Assembly: GCF_000142805.1 (NCBI RefSeq)
Contig: NC_013083.1
Coordinates: 868,001-932,000, forward strand
Source: Lachancea thermotolerans CBS 6340
Lineage: Eukaryota; Ascomycota; Saccharomycetes; Saccharomycetales; Saccharomycetaceae
Length of the DNA stretch: 64,000 bases
Reading direction: 5' to 3'
The number at the start of each line of letters is the position of its first letter. Position 1 is the stretch's first letter. The position numbers and the translations under genes were made by a program. Shown here in pieces: positions 31,864 to 41,966 of this stretch. Below the pieces are notes generated by a model that saw only the letters and a list, made by a program, of their open reading frames with translations, did no database searches and was not told the DNA's origin.

Positions 31864-33414
31864 TTACGTGCTATAGAAATCGCCGCGCAGCTCGTGCAGC
31901 AGCGCGGGCGCGTCAACTGGCGTACGCGCCACGCGGTCGTCCCGCGTCAGTTCGTACCAGCCGCCGAAACACGTCGCGGACGTGTCTTCTATGTCGCGCT
32001 TCCGCGGACACACGCACCGGCAGCCGGTCCCGTACGTCTGTTCGCTGCTACGGGCCCGCCCCAGGCGGCCCAGGCGGGCGTACGCGGAGCGCTTTTTCCC
32101 GAAGATTGTTGCGTAGTCTGGGTTCTCGACGTACGGCAGCTGCCCGCCGCGCTTGTTGGCGGGACAGTGCGCCAGCGTTGAGTGCTGGTAGCCAATGTCT
32201 CGAAAGTAGTGAACGTCACGTGCGTCGAGCATCATGCCAAGCCCAAGCGAGTGGACGGGCGCATCGCCCCAGCGCTCTGCCCAGAAACCGCCACTCTGCT
32301 CTAAAAATTCAAAGTACGACGCGTACAGCCCTGTGCTGAACAGGTCCACGCGCGCGATCTCGAAATTGCTCCAGAAATGGCAGAGGTTGTACTCTTCGTT
32401 GTCGAATTTATCCTCAATCACAGGCGGTTTACGCTTTGCGCGGCTGACCAGCGTGCGCACCAGCTCTTCGTCCACATCTTCCGCACTTGTGTACTGTGAG
32501 GTCTCCAGCAGGTGCTCTATTTCCACGCGGTCCATCAGCTCGCGCTCCACCTCCCACTCATGATTGGCCAGCTTGTTCAGCAGCTCGTCGCCTGCGGCAA
32601 CGTTGTAGTTATCCACAAACAGGTCCCAAAGGTCCCCGACTTTGACTTTGTTCTGCCGGATAAAGCTTCTGGTGTACCGGAACAGATTCGGCACGGTCCA
32701 GTATAGCTCTTTGATGAGCACCGTGAAGCCGTACTTCTTACCACGCCTTTGCATTTCCCAGAAAGGATCGTACGTCACGTCGCAGAAAAACTCTACATCG
32801 GGCTCAATTCGCCAGTACCACTCGTGCCGCGACACCAATGGGTGCTTAAAAAACGCACCTGAGTAGAATCGACACATCTTGTGGTAAGACTCCATGTTCC
32901 CGTACATAATTCCGCGATCGCCCTGATCTTCGATGCTGTGTTTGAACACGAGCTGCTCACGCACTTCAGTCGGAAACTCCCATTCCAGCTCGCTCAAAAC
33001 TCCGAACTCAACATCAGCGTGAGTTGCCGCCCTTACTTGGGCAATAAACTCCTCAGAAAACTCCTCATCGTTCAGAAACACATACGGATACTGGAACCAC
33101 TGGTTGAAGTGCCGCTCTACACTGTACATCGAGCTCAATACACCACTTAGCTCCTGGTTCCGCGTCAGCATTACAAAGGTAGCATTCTGTCTTTGATAGC
33201 CCGGCTGTTCTTGATAAGCATATGGGTCTAAACAGCCTGCGGAGAACGTATGGTCGCGCCTCGAATTGATGCCCATTTTCGAGAACGGCTCATCACGGCT
33301 GGATCGCAGCTTCGATACGTGGAAGAGGCCCCATATAGCAAGCGCGAGGCACACAAAGAGACCGCGCTTTCTAGCTCGTTTTGGCCTAGCAGCTTTAGAA
33401 GTCCACGCCCGCAT
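31864..33414 (-). CDS. KTR5: Golgi mannosyltransferase, Ktr5/Ktr7 type (GT15)
   Basis: A member of the KRE2/MNT1 family of GDP-mannose:alpha-mannosyltransferases that elongate N- and O-linked mannose chains in the Golgi. The 516-aa type II membrane protein has a basic cytosolic start and a signal anchor at residues 19-35 (LFVCLALAIWGLFHVSKL). The GT15 domain includes HEWYWRIEPDVEFFCDV at about 198-213, and NLCHFWSNFEIA, which holds the catalytic Glu of the family. S. cerevisiae has duplicates KTR5 (522 aa) and KTR7 (517 aa); this is the single ancestral-type gene. The start is the ATG at 33414. A CACGTG at 33511-33516 lies about 100 bp upstream. Confidence 0.93.
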   Translation of the reverse strand: MRAWTSKAARPKRARKRGLFVCLALAIWGLFHVSKLRSSRDEPFSKMGINSRRDHTFSAGCLDPYAYQEQPGYQRQNATFVMLTRNQELSGVLSSMYSVERHFNQWFQYPYVFLNDEEFSEEFIAQVRAATHADVEFGVLSELEWEFPTEVREQLVFKHSIEDQGDRGIMYGNMESYHKMCRFYSGAFFKHPLVSRHEWYWRIEPDVEFFCDVTYDPFWEMQRRGKKYGFTVLIKELYWTVPNLFRYTRSFIRQNKVKVGDLWDLFVDNYNVAAGDELLNKLANHEWEVERELMDRVEIEHLLETSQYTSAEDVDEELVRTLVSRAKRKPPVIEDKFDNEEYNLCHFWSNFEIARVDLFSTGLYASYFEFLEQSGGFWAERWGDAPVHSLGLGMMLDARDVHYFRDIGYQHSTLAHCPANKRGGQLPYVENPDYATIFGKKRSAYARLGRLGRARSSEQTYGTGCRCVCPRKRDIEDTSATCFGGWYELTRDDRVARTPVDAPALLHELRGDFYST

Positions 33415-34898
33415 GTTCAATGATTTCTGTGTGCCTTGGCGTGAACATCATACTGATATTTAAACGCGGAGCCTTTGTGGAACCAAATTGTTAACATATA
33501 ACAAAAACAGCACGTGACCACAAACAGATTATTGAAATAGTCTTGGTTATCACATGATTCTCGTGTTAATCCTGATATATCCTTCGTGATACAAGGGAGA
33601 GTGGCCAAAGATCCGATCCATGTGGCAACCGGTCAGTTGCTTGCTGGATAGGTCCCTTTCTATGTGCGTGATTCAGTGGCGTTAAAAATCTTCGAGCGCC
33701 TGCGGCCAGAGGCGAGCAAAGCCGTGTTGTGGCAGATAAAACAATAGACTTGCATTGCTTAGAGCTCGTTTCTTCTTTTGGTGAGAGTGCTAGAATTCCC
33801 ACCCATACAGAGCGATCACCGCTGTCTCTGCGTCTGTTTAACCTAGTTCAACTCGCTCGAAATATGATCTTGAAAGAGTTGGTGCCATTGATAACGAGGT
33901 TGTCTTTGGAAACCACTACCCCTGTGGAAGTTACCTAAAATCTTACAAGGAAACCAAAAAATGCACTTAGGCATTATTAAATGTCCTTCTCAAAGCTCGT
34001 GGGCGCTTTCTGTAATAGCCAGAATCTTAATGCCGTGAACTTTCGGCAGTAAGCAACTAACTGCAATCTCTGGCCGTAATAAGATGTACCGATTTTTGAT
34101 TTCCTAACTTCCGCTTCTAAGTTAGGCCCTTGGCCGAAGTTTTCTCTCACTTCTTGGGCTTATAAACGAGGATCATGGCGCATGATCGACACAATTGAAA
34201 TACTGCTCTGAAGCATCTCAACATATAGTAACAAAATAAAAGCCTAGCTCCTTTCGTTTGAGCATTTTCCGTTAGCCATCAACCCTCTCTGATATTTAGT
34301 ACTTATCCTCGCGAAGAGATTTCATTGGAATGCATACCCGCTTCATTTTAGGTTTCAGACGTTATTCATAAGCCTATATATCACGTGCTTTTAACTTCTA
34401 ACCGCCGGCGCATCCCCGCAACGCGCGACCTTGCCAGTAAAACAATGATGTTCAGCTTTGAGTCATCTAACGAGATTGAAGCTGCTCCGCGATATCCATC
34501 TGCATCGACTTTTGCTAATTGCTAATTCTTTCCGTTGATCTTAAGCAGGGCGATACAAATTGACGTTGACAAAAACTGATGATAACCACCAGGCCTTCTA
34601 AACAAGAGATCGCAAACTTTGAGTTGTGGTTCCCGGATAAGGTACAAGAAGGCTCTTCGCATTAAAATATTCAAGATACTGTTATCAACATGGAAGGCTT
34701 TTAGCATTTGCGCAACACAGCGATCATCGTTGTAGCTTCCGCAAAGGTAAAAAGCTTATGATCCAATAGTAGCATTTTATTCGAAACTAATCATTCGTAC
34801 ATAAGAGCAAATCTGTGCTGAATTATCTGCACGTATTTGCAAGATTAACCTGCGTCAGGATACCACCCGCCGCGTTGAAGATACGTATCCCATAAAGT
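33415..34898. promoter_or_regulatory. 1.5-kb spacer, KTR5 promoter and UGA4 3' flank
   Basis: Contains CACGTG at 33511-33516 and another near 34383. A Rap1-like CACCCATACA lies near 33800. I see no tRNA, snoRNA or credible protein gene. Short open frames begin at non-ATG codons or match nothing I know. This is longer than a normal spacer here and could hold an unrecognised RNA or relic. Confidence 0.4.
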
Positions 34899-36605
34899 CT
34901 AGCCACTTTTTTGGTGCGACAGAATCTGGTCGATAACGTCTTGTCCCACGGCATCCGCATACTCTTCGTCACTGAGATTCGACTTTGGACCGTGGAAAGC
35001 CTTCTTTTTGTATACCAGGAAGTAGACAATGCTGCCAATCCAAACACCACCGCAAATGACGACTGTGTAGTTCATGGTGTCTGGCGTAATGTCCTTGCTG
35101 TCGGCGGGAAACATGATCATGATCAAGATGAAAGTTTGGAAAATAATCGCGATCCAATTAACAATAGGAGACCACAGCTTGCCCATGAAGAAAGCGCCTG
35201 GCCTGAATAGATCCTTGCCTACTGTCATTCTCAATAAATTAGGTGTCATCCACGCGACATAATTGCCCCCGATAGCCAAGGAGAACAGAGCGTTTGACGC
35301 AGTGCTACCAATTAAACACAGCAAGCCAATGACGAGCGCGCAGAGGGCTCCAAACCAAGTCGCTCTGAGGGGAGAAGAAAGCTTCTTGTTCACAACCTTG
35401 ATGTATCTGGAAAACATGAGACCGTCGTCACGGGCAAAGGCCCAAATTTGTCTAGAAATGGCGGTTAAGATCGAGCATCCCATCAGGAACTGGCACGCGG
35501 CGATCAATGTCATGAATGCAATTGTCCATTTTTTGCCAAGGGCGTTGAACAGAATTTGAGGAAGAGGAGAACCGTAAGAGCTTTCGAGAATGGCATCAAT
35601 GTTTGGACCCATGCAGGCTGCAATGACAATACAGACGATGAATCCCAGAATCCAGCACACGCCAATGGACGAGATGATACCTACAGGAACAGCTTTGGTG
35701 GCATTCTTCGCTTCTTCGGACATGTGAATACAAGAGTCAAAGGCGCCAATGGTCCAAATAGCGGGCTGGAGACCAGCCATCATGAATTGCCAACCGTCGG
35801 GCCAGCTCGTTTCGTTTTGCCACTTTCCAAAGATAAAGGACCCGTCGTTAAAATTAAGGCCCTTTGTGTTTGCCACACCGATAGGGAGCACGATAAAGAA
35901 AAGCACAATCAGGCCCACATTAGCCAGGATACTTACAGTCTGCAGCTTGGACACTGCAACGGTAGCGAGAGATGTAACGGCCGTGGTTGCCGCAATGCCA
36001 GCAACAAACACACCGTAGGTCTTGCCGCTTGTAATATTAAAGTCGCCATCCTTGGCAACCACCACGATGGATAGAATCTCCTGGGCCAGGCCGTATGTGA
36101 TAGAACACAGACCAGCGACAAGCGCCAATGAGTTTGTGTTTCCTATCACGAAACTCAGAAACGCCTTGTATTTCTCGGGGGAGTAGTAGTACGTGTAGTA
36201 GTAAAGGCCGCCAGAGGTGGGGATAGCCGATGCCAGCTCGGCCATTCCGCATCCGACTGCTAGGATAAAAATGCCTGCAATCAGCCACCCCCACATCAGG
36301 GACACCATGCCTCCTGGCATACCAATTGCTAGCACAGACGCAATACTAGGAAGAAGACCCATAATTGAAAACGCTACACCGAAAACTTGTATCGTGCTAA
36401 AGTGCCGATTCAGCTCCTGCTTGTAGCCGATCTCAGCCAGAAGCTCGGAGTCACCATTCGCCCCCTTCGCGTCGATGAAGTTAACCTCACCGGCTCTTTT
36501 CGATGTGATGGTTCTCAACGACCCGAACTGGTGGAGCCCGTCCGCCGCCGGCTCGATGGATGAGCTAACGTCTGTGGTATTCGCAGCTGCTTGAACTTTT
36601 TCCAT
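34899..36605 (-). CDS. UGA4: GABA/polyamine permease, Uga4-like
   Basis: A plasma- or vacuole-membrane amino acid permease of the APC superfamily. S. cerevisiae Uga4 imports GABA, delta-aminolevulinate and putrescine. The 568-aa product (571 aa in S. cerevisiae) matches Uga4 from end to end. The N-terminal segment ends in LLAEIGYKQELNRHFSTIQV, and the core has FSIMGLLPSIASV, TIGAFDSCIHMSEEAKNATK and QFLMGCSILTAISRQIWAFA. The tail reads NLSDEEYADAVGQDVID. About twelve membrane segments are evident. The start is the ATG at 36605; thirteen upstream codons in frame are ignored. In S. cerevisiae UGA4 (YDL210W) is not in this neighbourhood, so it was moved or lost here in one lineage. The promoter carries repeated Uga3-like sites. 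Confidence 0.93.
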   Translation of the reverse strand: MEKVQAAANTTDVSSSIEPAADGLHQFGSLRTITSKRAGEVNFIDAKGANGDSELLAEIGYKQELNRHFSTIQVFGVAFSIMGLLPSIASVLAIGMPGGMVSLMWGWLIAGIFILAVGCGMAELASAIPTSGGLYYYTYYYSPEKYKAFLSFVIGNTNSLALVAGLCSITYGLAQEILSIVVVAKDGDFNITSGKTYGVFVAGIAATTAVTSLATVAVSKLQTVSILANVGLIVLFFIVLPIGVANTKGLNFNDGSFIFGKWQNETSWPDGWQFMMAGLQPAIWTIGAFDSCIHMSEEAKNATKAVPVGIISSIGVCWILGFIVCIVIAACMGPNIDAILESSYGSPLPQILFNALGKKWTIAFMTLIAACQFLMGCSILTAISRQIWAFARDDGLMFSRYIKVVNKKLSSPLRATWFGALCALVIGLLCLIGSTASNALFSLAIGGNYVAWMTPNLLRMTVGKDLFRPGAFFMGKLWSPIVNWIAIIFQTFILIMIMFPADSKDITPDTMNYTVVICGGVWIGSIVYFLVYKKKAFHGPKSNLSDEEYADAVGQDVIDQILSHQKSG

Positions 36606-37695
36606 TGCTATGGCTGTTGGTTGGTATGTTCTCGTGTTTGGCACAGGCTTTGACCCTCATCTGCTCTTATAGGGCATCTTGCTTCTTCAACTCCCGCCCG
36701 TTGGCCATTGCAGTATCCAACTCCCGCCGAGAAGACACATCCCGCCGAGACAACACATCCCGCCCATATCTTCTTATCAACTCTGCACATGACTTATTCA
36801 AAACAAAATCTTGCGTACAACATACTACAAAGAACTTTTGTAAGTCTGGCGCGGAAGTCTTGGCAATCTACCACGACTTCATGAATTCCATAAGCATCCT
36901 ACCACCGATGTCGGCCATTGCTTTCCTGCGTAAACCTCTAGGGTTTTGCCACTTTTAACAGGCTCTGCCATTGCTACTGGGGGCAACCAATGCCTTTGCA
37001 CTTCCAACATGCTGGTTTGGTAAACGATATCACCTGTTATCGGTAAATCTTTTCCGTCTATCTGATAAGGATATTTGTAAAGTGATATCTAATGATATCG
37101 GCACGTGACAGAAAGTTGGAAAGCCTATAGGATTCACTTACCATCGCGTGACATCCAGTGCTCTCGGACTAGTACATGTGAGGGGAATCGTGATGCCGTA
37201 AGGCTGAAAAAAGCCGTCTGAAGAACCACCAGCAAAGCTCTTGAACGAGGCGGTAGGGAAAATGATGTGATAGCTAATAGAAACGCTGTTGAAGGGTTCT
37301 CGGAAGGTTGGCCCGAAACAAAAGGGACCTGTTTAAGCGTGTGTAAGGTCAGGGTGTATGGAGTGGCAACATAGAACCATGAAGCCAGAATGCACAGGAA
37401 CGGGAATCCGAAGTGCAAGGATGACAATTAGAGTGCAAAAACGGGAGTTCACCGTGTAGAGACGGAATTTGGTAGCGCAGGGTCGGGAATCCAGGGCGCA
37501 TGCGCCATGAAAGGCGTCGGAGAGCACTGCCGGTATCGCTAATCTAGCTTGGGTCAGGGTCCAGGTAGGGGTGGCGCAGACTTGTTAAGCGACTGTCGGG
37601 GTGCGTTGCTGGTGCAGTTCTGCAGTCGATATCTCGAAAGCTGCAGAGCTAGCGACGATGTCGCGATGCACGAACCTCTATCGGAGCCTTGTGAT
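36606..37695 (-). promoter_or_regulatory. UGA4 promoter region and SDS3 3' flank
   Basis: A 1.1-kb spacer with no credible gene. Near UGA4 it holds the repeated TCCCGCC sites (separate entry) and a GATAAG on the minus strand at 36773-36778. Further out are another GATAAG (37064-37069) and several GATATC/GATATTT strings near 37026-37100. GATA factors (Gln3, Gat1) respond to poor nitrogen, so the layout suits a nitrogen-catabolite gene. A 97-codon minus-strand frame at 37134-37427 starts only at TTG and is rejected. Confidence 0.55.
36692..36765 (-). promoter_or_regulatory. cluster of four Uga3-like sites, partly 18-bp tandem repeats
   Basis: Four TCCCGCC motifs begin at 36692, 36722, 36740 and 36758. 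On the UGA4 strand the two central ones read CGGCGGGA, which is the Uga3 binding consensus as I recall it. The last three are spaced exactly 18 bp apart within an imperfect repeat of ACACATCCCGCC. They lie 87-160 bp upstream of the UGA4 ATG. Uga3 with Dal81 mediates GABA induction in S. cerevisiae; the same role here is inferred. Confidence 0.6.
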
Positions 37696-38700
37696 TCACA
37701 AATTCTTGAATGGGGCAGGCGGTTGGCCTGTCAGCGACCTTATAAGCGCGATATCTTCAGTGACCTCTTCCGGCTTCAGGGATTGTAGTGGCGGGGCGGC
37801 CTTCGTGGAGAGGCGGTTTGTCGCGCGGGTCTTTTTGACCTCGCGATCCTTATCACCGAAAAGCAGGGCCTGGAGATCTGTGGAGTCGCTGATGCCTTGC
37901 AAGAATCGGGACTCAGAGCTAGTACTGTTGTAACTGAGAGGGGCGGGCGAGTCTTTCGCGGAGGGCGCGTCTTGCTCGTCGCTCATGGCGCGGGACGCCG
38001 CGGTGGTCGCCAGACGGCGCCTTAGCGAGCGGCGCTCCGTGCCCGTGTCGGTTGCGCTCTCATTGGCCGAGATCTCCTTGCCAAACTCGTTGGGCGATGA
38101 GTCCCACGCAGACGCGGTCGCACTGCGTGTAGTCTTCTGGAACTTTGTGCGCGAGTAATCCATGGAGTAGGAGTGTGCGTTGGCCACGTCCATCAGCAAC
38201 CGCTCCTCCTGCAGTTTTTTCATCTTACTCTCTAACGACTCGTAGAGCTTCTCCTTACAAAGCTTGATTACTTTCTCGTGCTCAGCCTTGGTCTTTTCGA
38301 TGTCCTCCTGGAACTCGATGCCGGATCTGTTGACGCGGTACTCCTCGAACAGCCGCAGCCGCACGAGCTCGTAGTCGCGTTCCTCTTCCAAGTCCCGCAG
38401 CTTGCGAAGAAACTGCACGCTATTGCCCTGATGCAGCGTGGTGAGTGTGGTTTGCAAGGAAGTCAGCCGATTACGGTAGTGCGTGTCGCGGTCGAGCGAG
38501 AAGTTCTGCGATACCTTGCGTACTTTCGACTCAAAGTTGTGTCGCCTCTTGTCTTTTCTCGAGATTGCTGGTAAAGTATTTGAGTTAGTGACCTGCTCCT
38601 CGCTTAGCGATGGGGAACTCCTTCCACGCACTGCGCTCCCGCCGGACCCTGCTTCATTAGCAGCGTCGCGAGAGCGATTGCGATTTGAACATACTTTCAT
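37696..38700 (-). CDS. SDS3: Rpd3L deacetylase complex subunit Sds3
   Basis: Sds3 is a structural subunit of the large Rpd3-Sin3 histone deacetylase complex and is needed for its integrity and activity. The 334-aa product (327 aa in S. cerevisiae) has a divergent start. A long coiled coil then includes LTTLHQGNSVQFLRKLRDLE, RLRLFEEYRVNRSGIEFQED and KLQEERLLMDVANAHSYSMD. A disordered Ser-rich linker follows. The conserved tail is APPLQSLKPEEVTEDIALIR plus LTGQPPAP. Together with HDA1, this window encodes parts of two distinct deacetylase machines. SDS3 is YIL084C, beside KTR7 (YIL085C) and CAB2 (YIL083C) in S. cerevisiae. Confidence 0.95.
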   Translation of the reverse strand: MKVCSNRNRSRDAANEAGSGGSAVRGRSSPSLSEEQVTNSNTLPAISRKDKRRHNFESKVRKVSQNFSLDRDTHYRNRLTSLQTTLTTLHQGNSVQFLRKLRDLEEERDYELVRLRLFEEYRVNRSGIEFQEDIEKTKAEHEKVIKLCKEKLYESLESKMKKLQEERLLMDVANAHSYSMDYSRTKFQKTTRSATASAWDSSPNEFGKEISANESATDTGTERRSLRRRLATTAASRAMSDEQDAPSAKDSPAPLSYNSTSSESRFLQGISDSTDLQALLFGDKDREVKKTRATNRLSTKAAPPLQSLKPEEVTEDIALIRSLTGQPPAPFKNL

Positions 38701-38822
38701 GATGGGGAAGAGCGTTACTCATGTTCTTTGAATGCAGCAAGGCGCTCTGAATTTAGGCGGGGGCCAAGTGTTTTGGGTAGTGCGAGGGAAAGTTTATAAG
38801 GTAAGTTCATATACCTCTATAA

Positions 38823-38832
38823 TCAAAAATTT
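38823..38832. promoter_or_regulatory. RRPE-like element upstream of TRM12
   Basis: TCAAAAATTT differs by one base from the RRPE consensus TGAAAAATTT and sits 16 bp upstream of a PAC box, the usual pairing in ribosome-biogenesis promoters. Confidence 0.4.
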
Positions 38833-38847
38833 CTCTACAAAATAGAG

Positions 38848-38857
38848 GCGATGAGAT
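38848..38857 (+). promoter_or_regulatory. PAC box upstream of TRM12
   Basis: GCGATGAGAT is a full PAC core 21-30 bp before the TRM12 ATG. The closeness suggests either a very short leader or that the motif lies in the transcribed leader. It also creates ATG-AGA-TAG (38851-38859), a two-codon frame that would act as a uORF if transcribed. Confidence 0.5.
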
Positions 38858-38877
38858 AGGAAAGAAGGTCAATCGAG

Positions 38878-40110
38878 ATGGGCAAAGTAGAGCTTCTGGT
38901 GGCAGAAACGAGCTATTTGAAGCTGATCAAGTCGTCTTTAGAGGCCAATGGCGCATTCGTGAAACCTATCCACTTTGAGGATGGATGCAAGATCGTCAGG
39001 ACTGCCTACGACATGGACGATGCGCGAGTACAAGAGATTCTGGAAACCTACAAAGGCGTGAAAGCCAGGGAGTACACAGTACAAGAAGCGGCCATTTTTG
39101 ACCGTGTGTCTCGTTTTACAGACGAGTACCTAACAAAAAATGGAATTAGCGCTGCGGATCGGGTGGAACTTGCGGCACACATTCCGCTTCGCTACACGTT
39201 GTACCACCCTGTAGTACTGTTCAATAACTCTGCCGAGCGCAGCTTCCTCCATGCGAGCTGGCAGAATGTCCTGCAGAAGCCTGAGAACAGTCAATTTTTT
39301 AAGTTGATGTTGCAGGAGCTATTCCCCCAATACACGCATGCGGCCACGAATATGCCTATAGTGGAGCACGATGTAATGCGCCGCCCGTTCCACCTTGTAC
39401 CGCTCGAAGGCTGCCTTTTCGAAGGAGAGGCCTGTGAACAAACCTGGGACGAGCCCACGCCGCGCGACTTTACCCGTTCTGTGTGGTGCCATGTGGTTCA
39501 AAACGGCATACACCAGTTCTGGTCGCCTGTGTTTACTATGTTCAGCCGCGGCAACATCAAGGAGAAAAAACGAATTCTGGACACATATCCAGACATCGGA
39601 GGCCGTGATATTGTTGACCTCTATGCCGGAATCGGCTACTTCACGCTAAGCTATCTAAAGGCTGGTGCCCGCCGTGTCTTCTGCTTTGAGCTGAATCCGT
39701 GGAGCACGGAGGGCCTCCGTCGTGGGGTTGCTTTCAATAACTTCCGTGGCGAATGCCATGTCTTCCAGGAGTCTAACGTGAACTGTATTGCCCGGTTGGC
39801 GCAGTTCCAGAATCTGGAAATACGTCACATAAACCTCGGGCTTTTACCGAGCAGTGCTCAGGGTTACCCGCTGGCACTTTCTCTTGTACGCGACCGAAGC
39901 GCGCTCTCTCTTACGACGCTGCATATCCACGAGAACGTGCATCTCGATAGCTTGACCTCAGGCCAGTTCACCGAGCAAACAGTAAATCACCTTCAAGAAA
40001 TCGAGCCGCTCTTCCAGTACCGCGCGCGCCATCTTGAAAAGATTAAAACGTTCGCCCCAGATGTGTGGCATGTGTGCCTCGACGTTGACGTCCACGTTCC
40101 AGGTCGCTGA
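38878..40110 (+). CDS. TRM12: wybutosine tRNA aminocarboxypropyltransferase Trm12/Tyw2
   Basis: Trm12 (TYW2) moves the aminocarboxypropyl group of S-adenosylmethionine onto the tricyclic base at position 37 of tRNA-Phe during wybutosine synthesis. The 410-aa product (462 aa in S. cerevisiae) has a variable N-terminal half. A Rossmann-type domain follows with DLYAGIGYFTLSYLKAGARR from Asp247 and FELNPWSTEGLRRGVAFNNF, the characteristic Tyw2 pocket. The late segment LTTLHIHENVHLD is also typical. In S. cerevisiae the gene is YML005W, outside the chromosome XIV/IX set, so its location here reflects a later or different rearrangement. It diverges from SDS3 over 177 bp. Confidence 0.9.
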   Translation: MGKVELLVAETSYLKLIKSSLEANGAFVKPIHFEDGCKIVRTAYDMDDARVQEILETYKGVKAREYTVQEAAIFDRVSRFTDEYLTKNGISAADRVELAAHIPLRYTLYHPVVLFNNSAERSFLHASWQNVLQKPENSQFFKLMLQELFPQYTHAATNMPIVEHDVMRRPFHLVPLEGCLFEGEACEQTWDEPTPRDFTRSVWCHVVQNGIHQFWSPVFTMFSRGNIKEKKRILDTYPDIGGRDIVDLYAGIGYFTLSYLKAGARRVFCFELNPWSTEGLRRGVAFNNFRGECHVFQESNVNCIARLAQFQNLEIRHINLGLLPSSAQGYPLALSLVRDRSALSLTTLHIHENVHLDSLTSGQFTEQTVNHLQEIEPLFQYRARHLEKIKTFAPDVWHVCLDVDVHVPGR

Positions 40111-40174
40111 ACCTCCCATTAACTGGGCATCGCTCTCTTCTTCTGCTCGGTATCTGCCGAGATTGGCGCCAAAG

Positions 40175-40213
40175 CACGTGACAGTGAGAGAGGCCTATGT
40201 GTCAGATCACGTG
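40175..40213. promoter_or_regulatory. two CACGTG E-boxes upstream of CRZ1
   Basis: CACGTG at 40175-40180 and 40208-40213, 33 bp apart, within the 275-bp space before CRZ1. They are candidates for a bHLH factor such as Cbf1. Confidence 0.4.
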
Positions 40214-40385
40214 GTCTCCGAGGGTGAAGACGTCACCTCCGCCAAGGCACCCTCGGATTAGAGATTGAAAATAACGGGCGTGAAATTTCCAGCTTCAGAA
40301 AAGGCAGGGCCGAATAATCCAAAGTGCACTAGCGAGCGTAAGAGAGCGGGAAGAGGGGCTTTTGAAGTGACACTACCAGTAAAAC

Positions 40386-41966
40386 ATGGACTTCAACCAG
40401 TTTATGAGTTACCAGGAGAAATCCGGAGAAAAATCGAATACAAACAGCCCGAAGGATACACCCCAAGGCGGGAGTGGCTTATTTCCCGGCTCAGGCGGGC
40501 GTGAGGAGCCAGCGCAGCTGACTCTTAACACCGGGTTCAACGGATGGGCTGGTACGTCCCGTCATGTCAGCGAAGCGGAGAGCATATTCTTGTCGCCGCT
40601 GAGTGAGGACTCGCCGCGGGGGTTTCCCGTAGGCCAGAGGCTTGCAACTCCGACTATCAACATCGAGCAGACGCAGGAGCCCTTCGATGAGAACGACGCG
40701 ATGCGTGCATTTGTTGGAAATATACAGGAACCGTTCGACAGTCTGGGACTCGGGTTTCAAAACGAGCTGCAGGGAGCGCCCTCAAGCTTCAGCCCCGCCC
40801 ATTCGATGCTGTCGCCGCATTTCAACGACGATTTTGTCTCTACTCGTTCAGCATCCGTACACTCCGCAACATCTGACAGTGGTCGCACTGCGGGTGCTCA
40901 CCGCGTAGATATCGCACTGTCACCCGTGGCTTCGCGACTCACCACAGGGGATGATGAACTGGACGAGATTCTAAGCGTGCGATCAGGACCCGACCCCTTT
41001 GGCGATATAGATTATCCACAAGAATCCCAGAGCATCCCTGCACAGGACGTGAGCAGTTTCCTGAGCCCCGTGGACAACATGTTTGGGTTTGGTGATTCAT
41101 CCGCGTACAGCGATCCTGCTCCGCTGCCCGCAAACTTTTCTAGGCCACAGATATCGGTCCAGGAGTTTCAAGTAATAACACCTGCTGAAATGTCCAAGAG
41201 CCCGCAGGTAAGCGCTTCACCATCGCCATCAAATTCTTTCCAGGGTGGGCCTTCGCAGCAGAATACAAATCTACTATCTGTGGAACGAGACGATGTTGCG
41301 GTCACTAGCGATGATGAGGAGGTTCACGACCTGATGCGGCAGGGACGCAAAGTTCGGCGCAAGTCTGCACAGGGGTTTGTGCGCTCCCCGTCTAGAGGAC
41401 GAAGCTTATCTGTTGACGAGAAAGCCCGGTCACTCAGCGAAAACCGCGAGAGGCTATTAGAACTAGCTGCGCTTAAGCCTTCAAAATCCCACAACGACCG
41501 CTCTGAAGAGCAGTCTGATGGGTACGATTTCACGGAAGAGGACAGCTTACCAATGAACGTATCAGGAGTAACGAGGCGCAAGAGCATCCAGAAAAATCCA
41601 GCCGTCTATGCATGCGAGCTCTGTGACAAGAAATTTACAAGGCCCTATAATCTCAAGTCTCACCTGCGAACCCATACCGACGAGAGGCCTTTCGCTTGTG
41701 CCATTTGCGGGAAAGCTTTTGCTCGTCAGCATGACCGCAAGCGACATGAAGACCTCCACACGGGAAAAAAGCGATACACATGCAAAGGCAAGCTGAAAGA
41801 CGGTACGCAATGGGGTTGCGGTAAGAAATTTGCCCGAAGCGATGCTCTAGGGCGTCATTTCAAGACGGAGGGAGGTAAACGATGCATCGCTCCTCTCTAC
41901 GAAGAAGTCACCAGGGAGCGAGAAGCTGGCCGTAAGCCTGAGATTGACCTGCCTATAGATATATGA
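40386..41966 (+). CDS. CRZ1: calcineurin-responsive transcription factor Crz1
   Basis: Crz1 is the zinc-finger factor that enters the nucleus when calcineurin dephosphorylates it during calcium, ion or cell-wall stress. The 526-aa product is shorter than the S. cerevisiae protein (678 aa). A Ser/Gln-rich N-terminal region holds PQISVQ at residues 254-259, which fits the PxIxIT calcineurin-docking pattern (PIISIQ in S. cerevisiae). Serine-rich regulatory blocks include [13 protein letters not shown] and [11 protein letters not shown]. The DNA-binding end has two C2H2 fingers, [20 protein letters not shown] from residue 408 and [20 protein letters not shown] third, atypical finger ([13 protein letters not shown]) follows. 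CRZ1 and SAM50 are adjacent in S. cerevisiae as well. Confidence 0.95.
   Translation: MDFNQFMSYQEKSGEKSNTNSPKDTPQGGSGLFPGSGGREEPAQLTLNTGFNGWAGTSRHVSEAESIFLSPLSEDSPRGFPVGQRLATPTINIEQTQEPFDENDAMRAFVGNIQEPFDSLGLGFQNELQGAPSSFSPAHSMLSPHFNDDFVSTRSASVHSATSDSGRTAGAHRVDIALSPVASRLTTGDDELDEILSVRSGPDPFGDIDYPQESQSIPAQDVSSFLSPVDNMFGFGDSSAYSDPAPLPANFSRPQISVQEFQVITPAEMSKSPQVSASPSPSNSFQGGPSQQNTNLLSVERDDVAVTSDDEEVHDLMRQGRKVRRKSAQGFVRSPSRGRSLSVDEKARSLSENRERLLELAALKPSKSHNDRSEEQSDGYDFTEEDSLPMNVSGVTRRKSIQKNPAVYACELCDKKFTRPYNLKSHLRTHTDERPFACAICGKAFARQHDRKRHEDLHTGKKRYTCKGKLKDGTQWGCGKKFARSDALGRHFKTEGGKRCIAPLYEEVTREREAGRKPEIDLPIDI

Noticed and set aside
37134-37427. 97-codon minus-strand frame with a hydrophobic start, upstream of UGA4
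   Set aside because: It starts at TTG with no ATG until near its end, so it is unlikely to be translated in a yeast.
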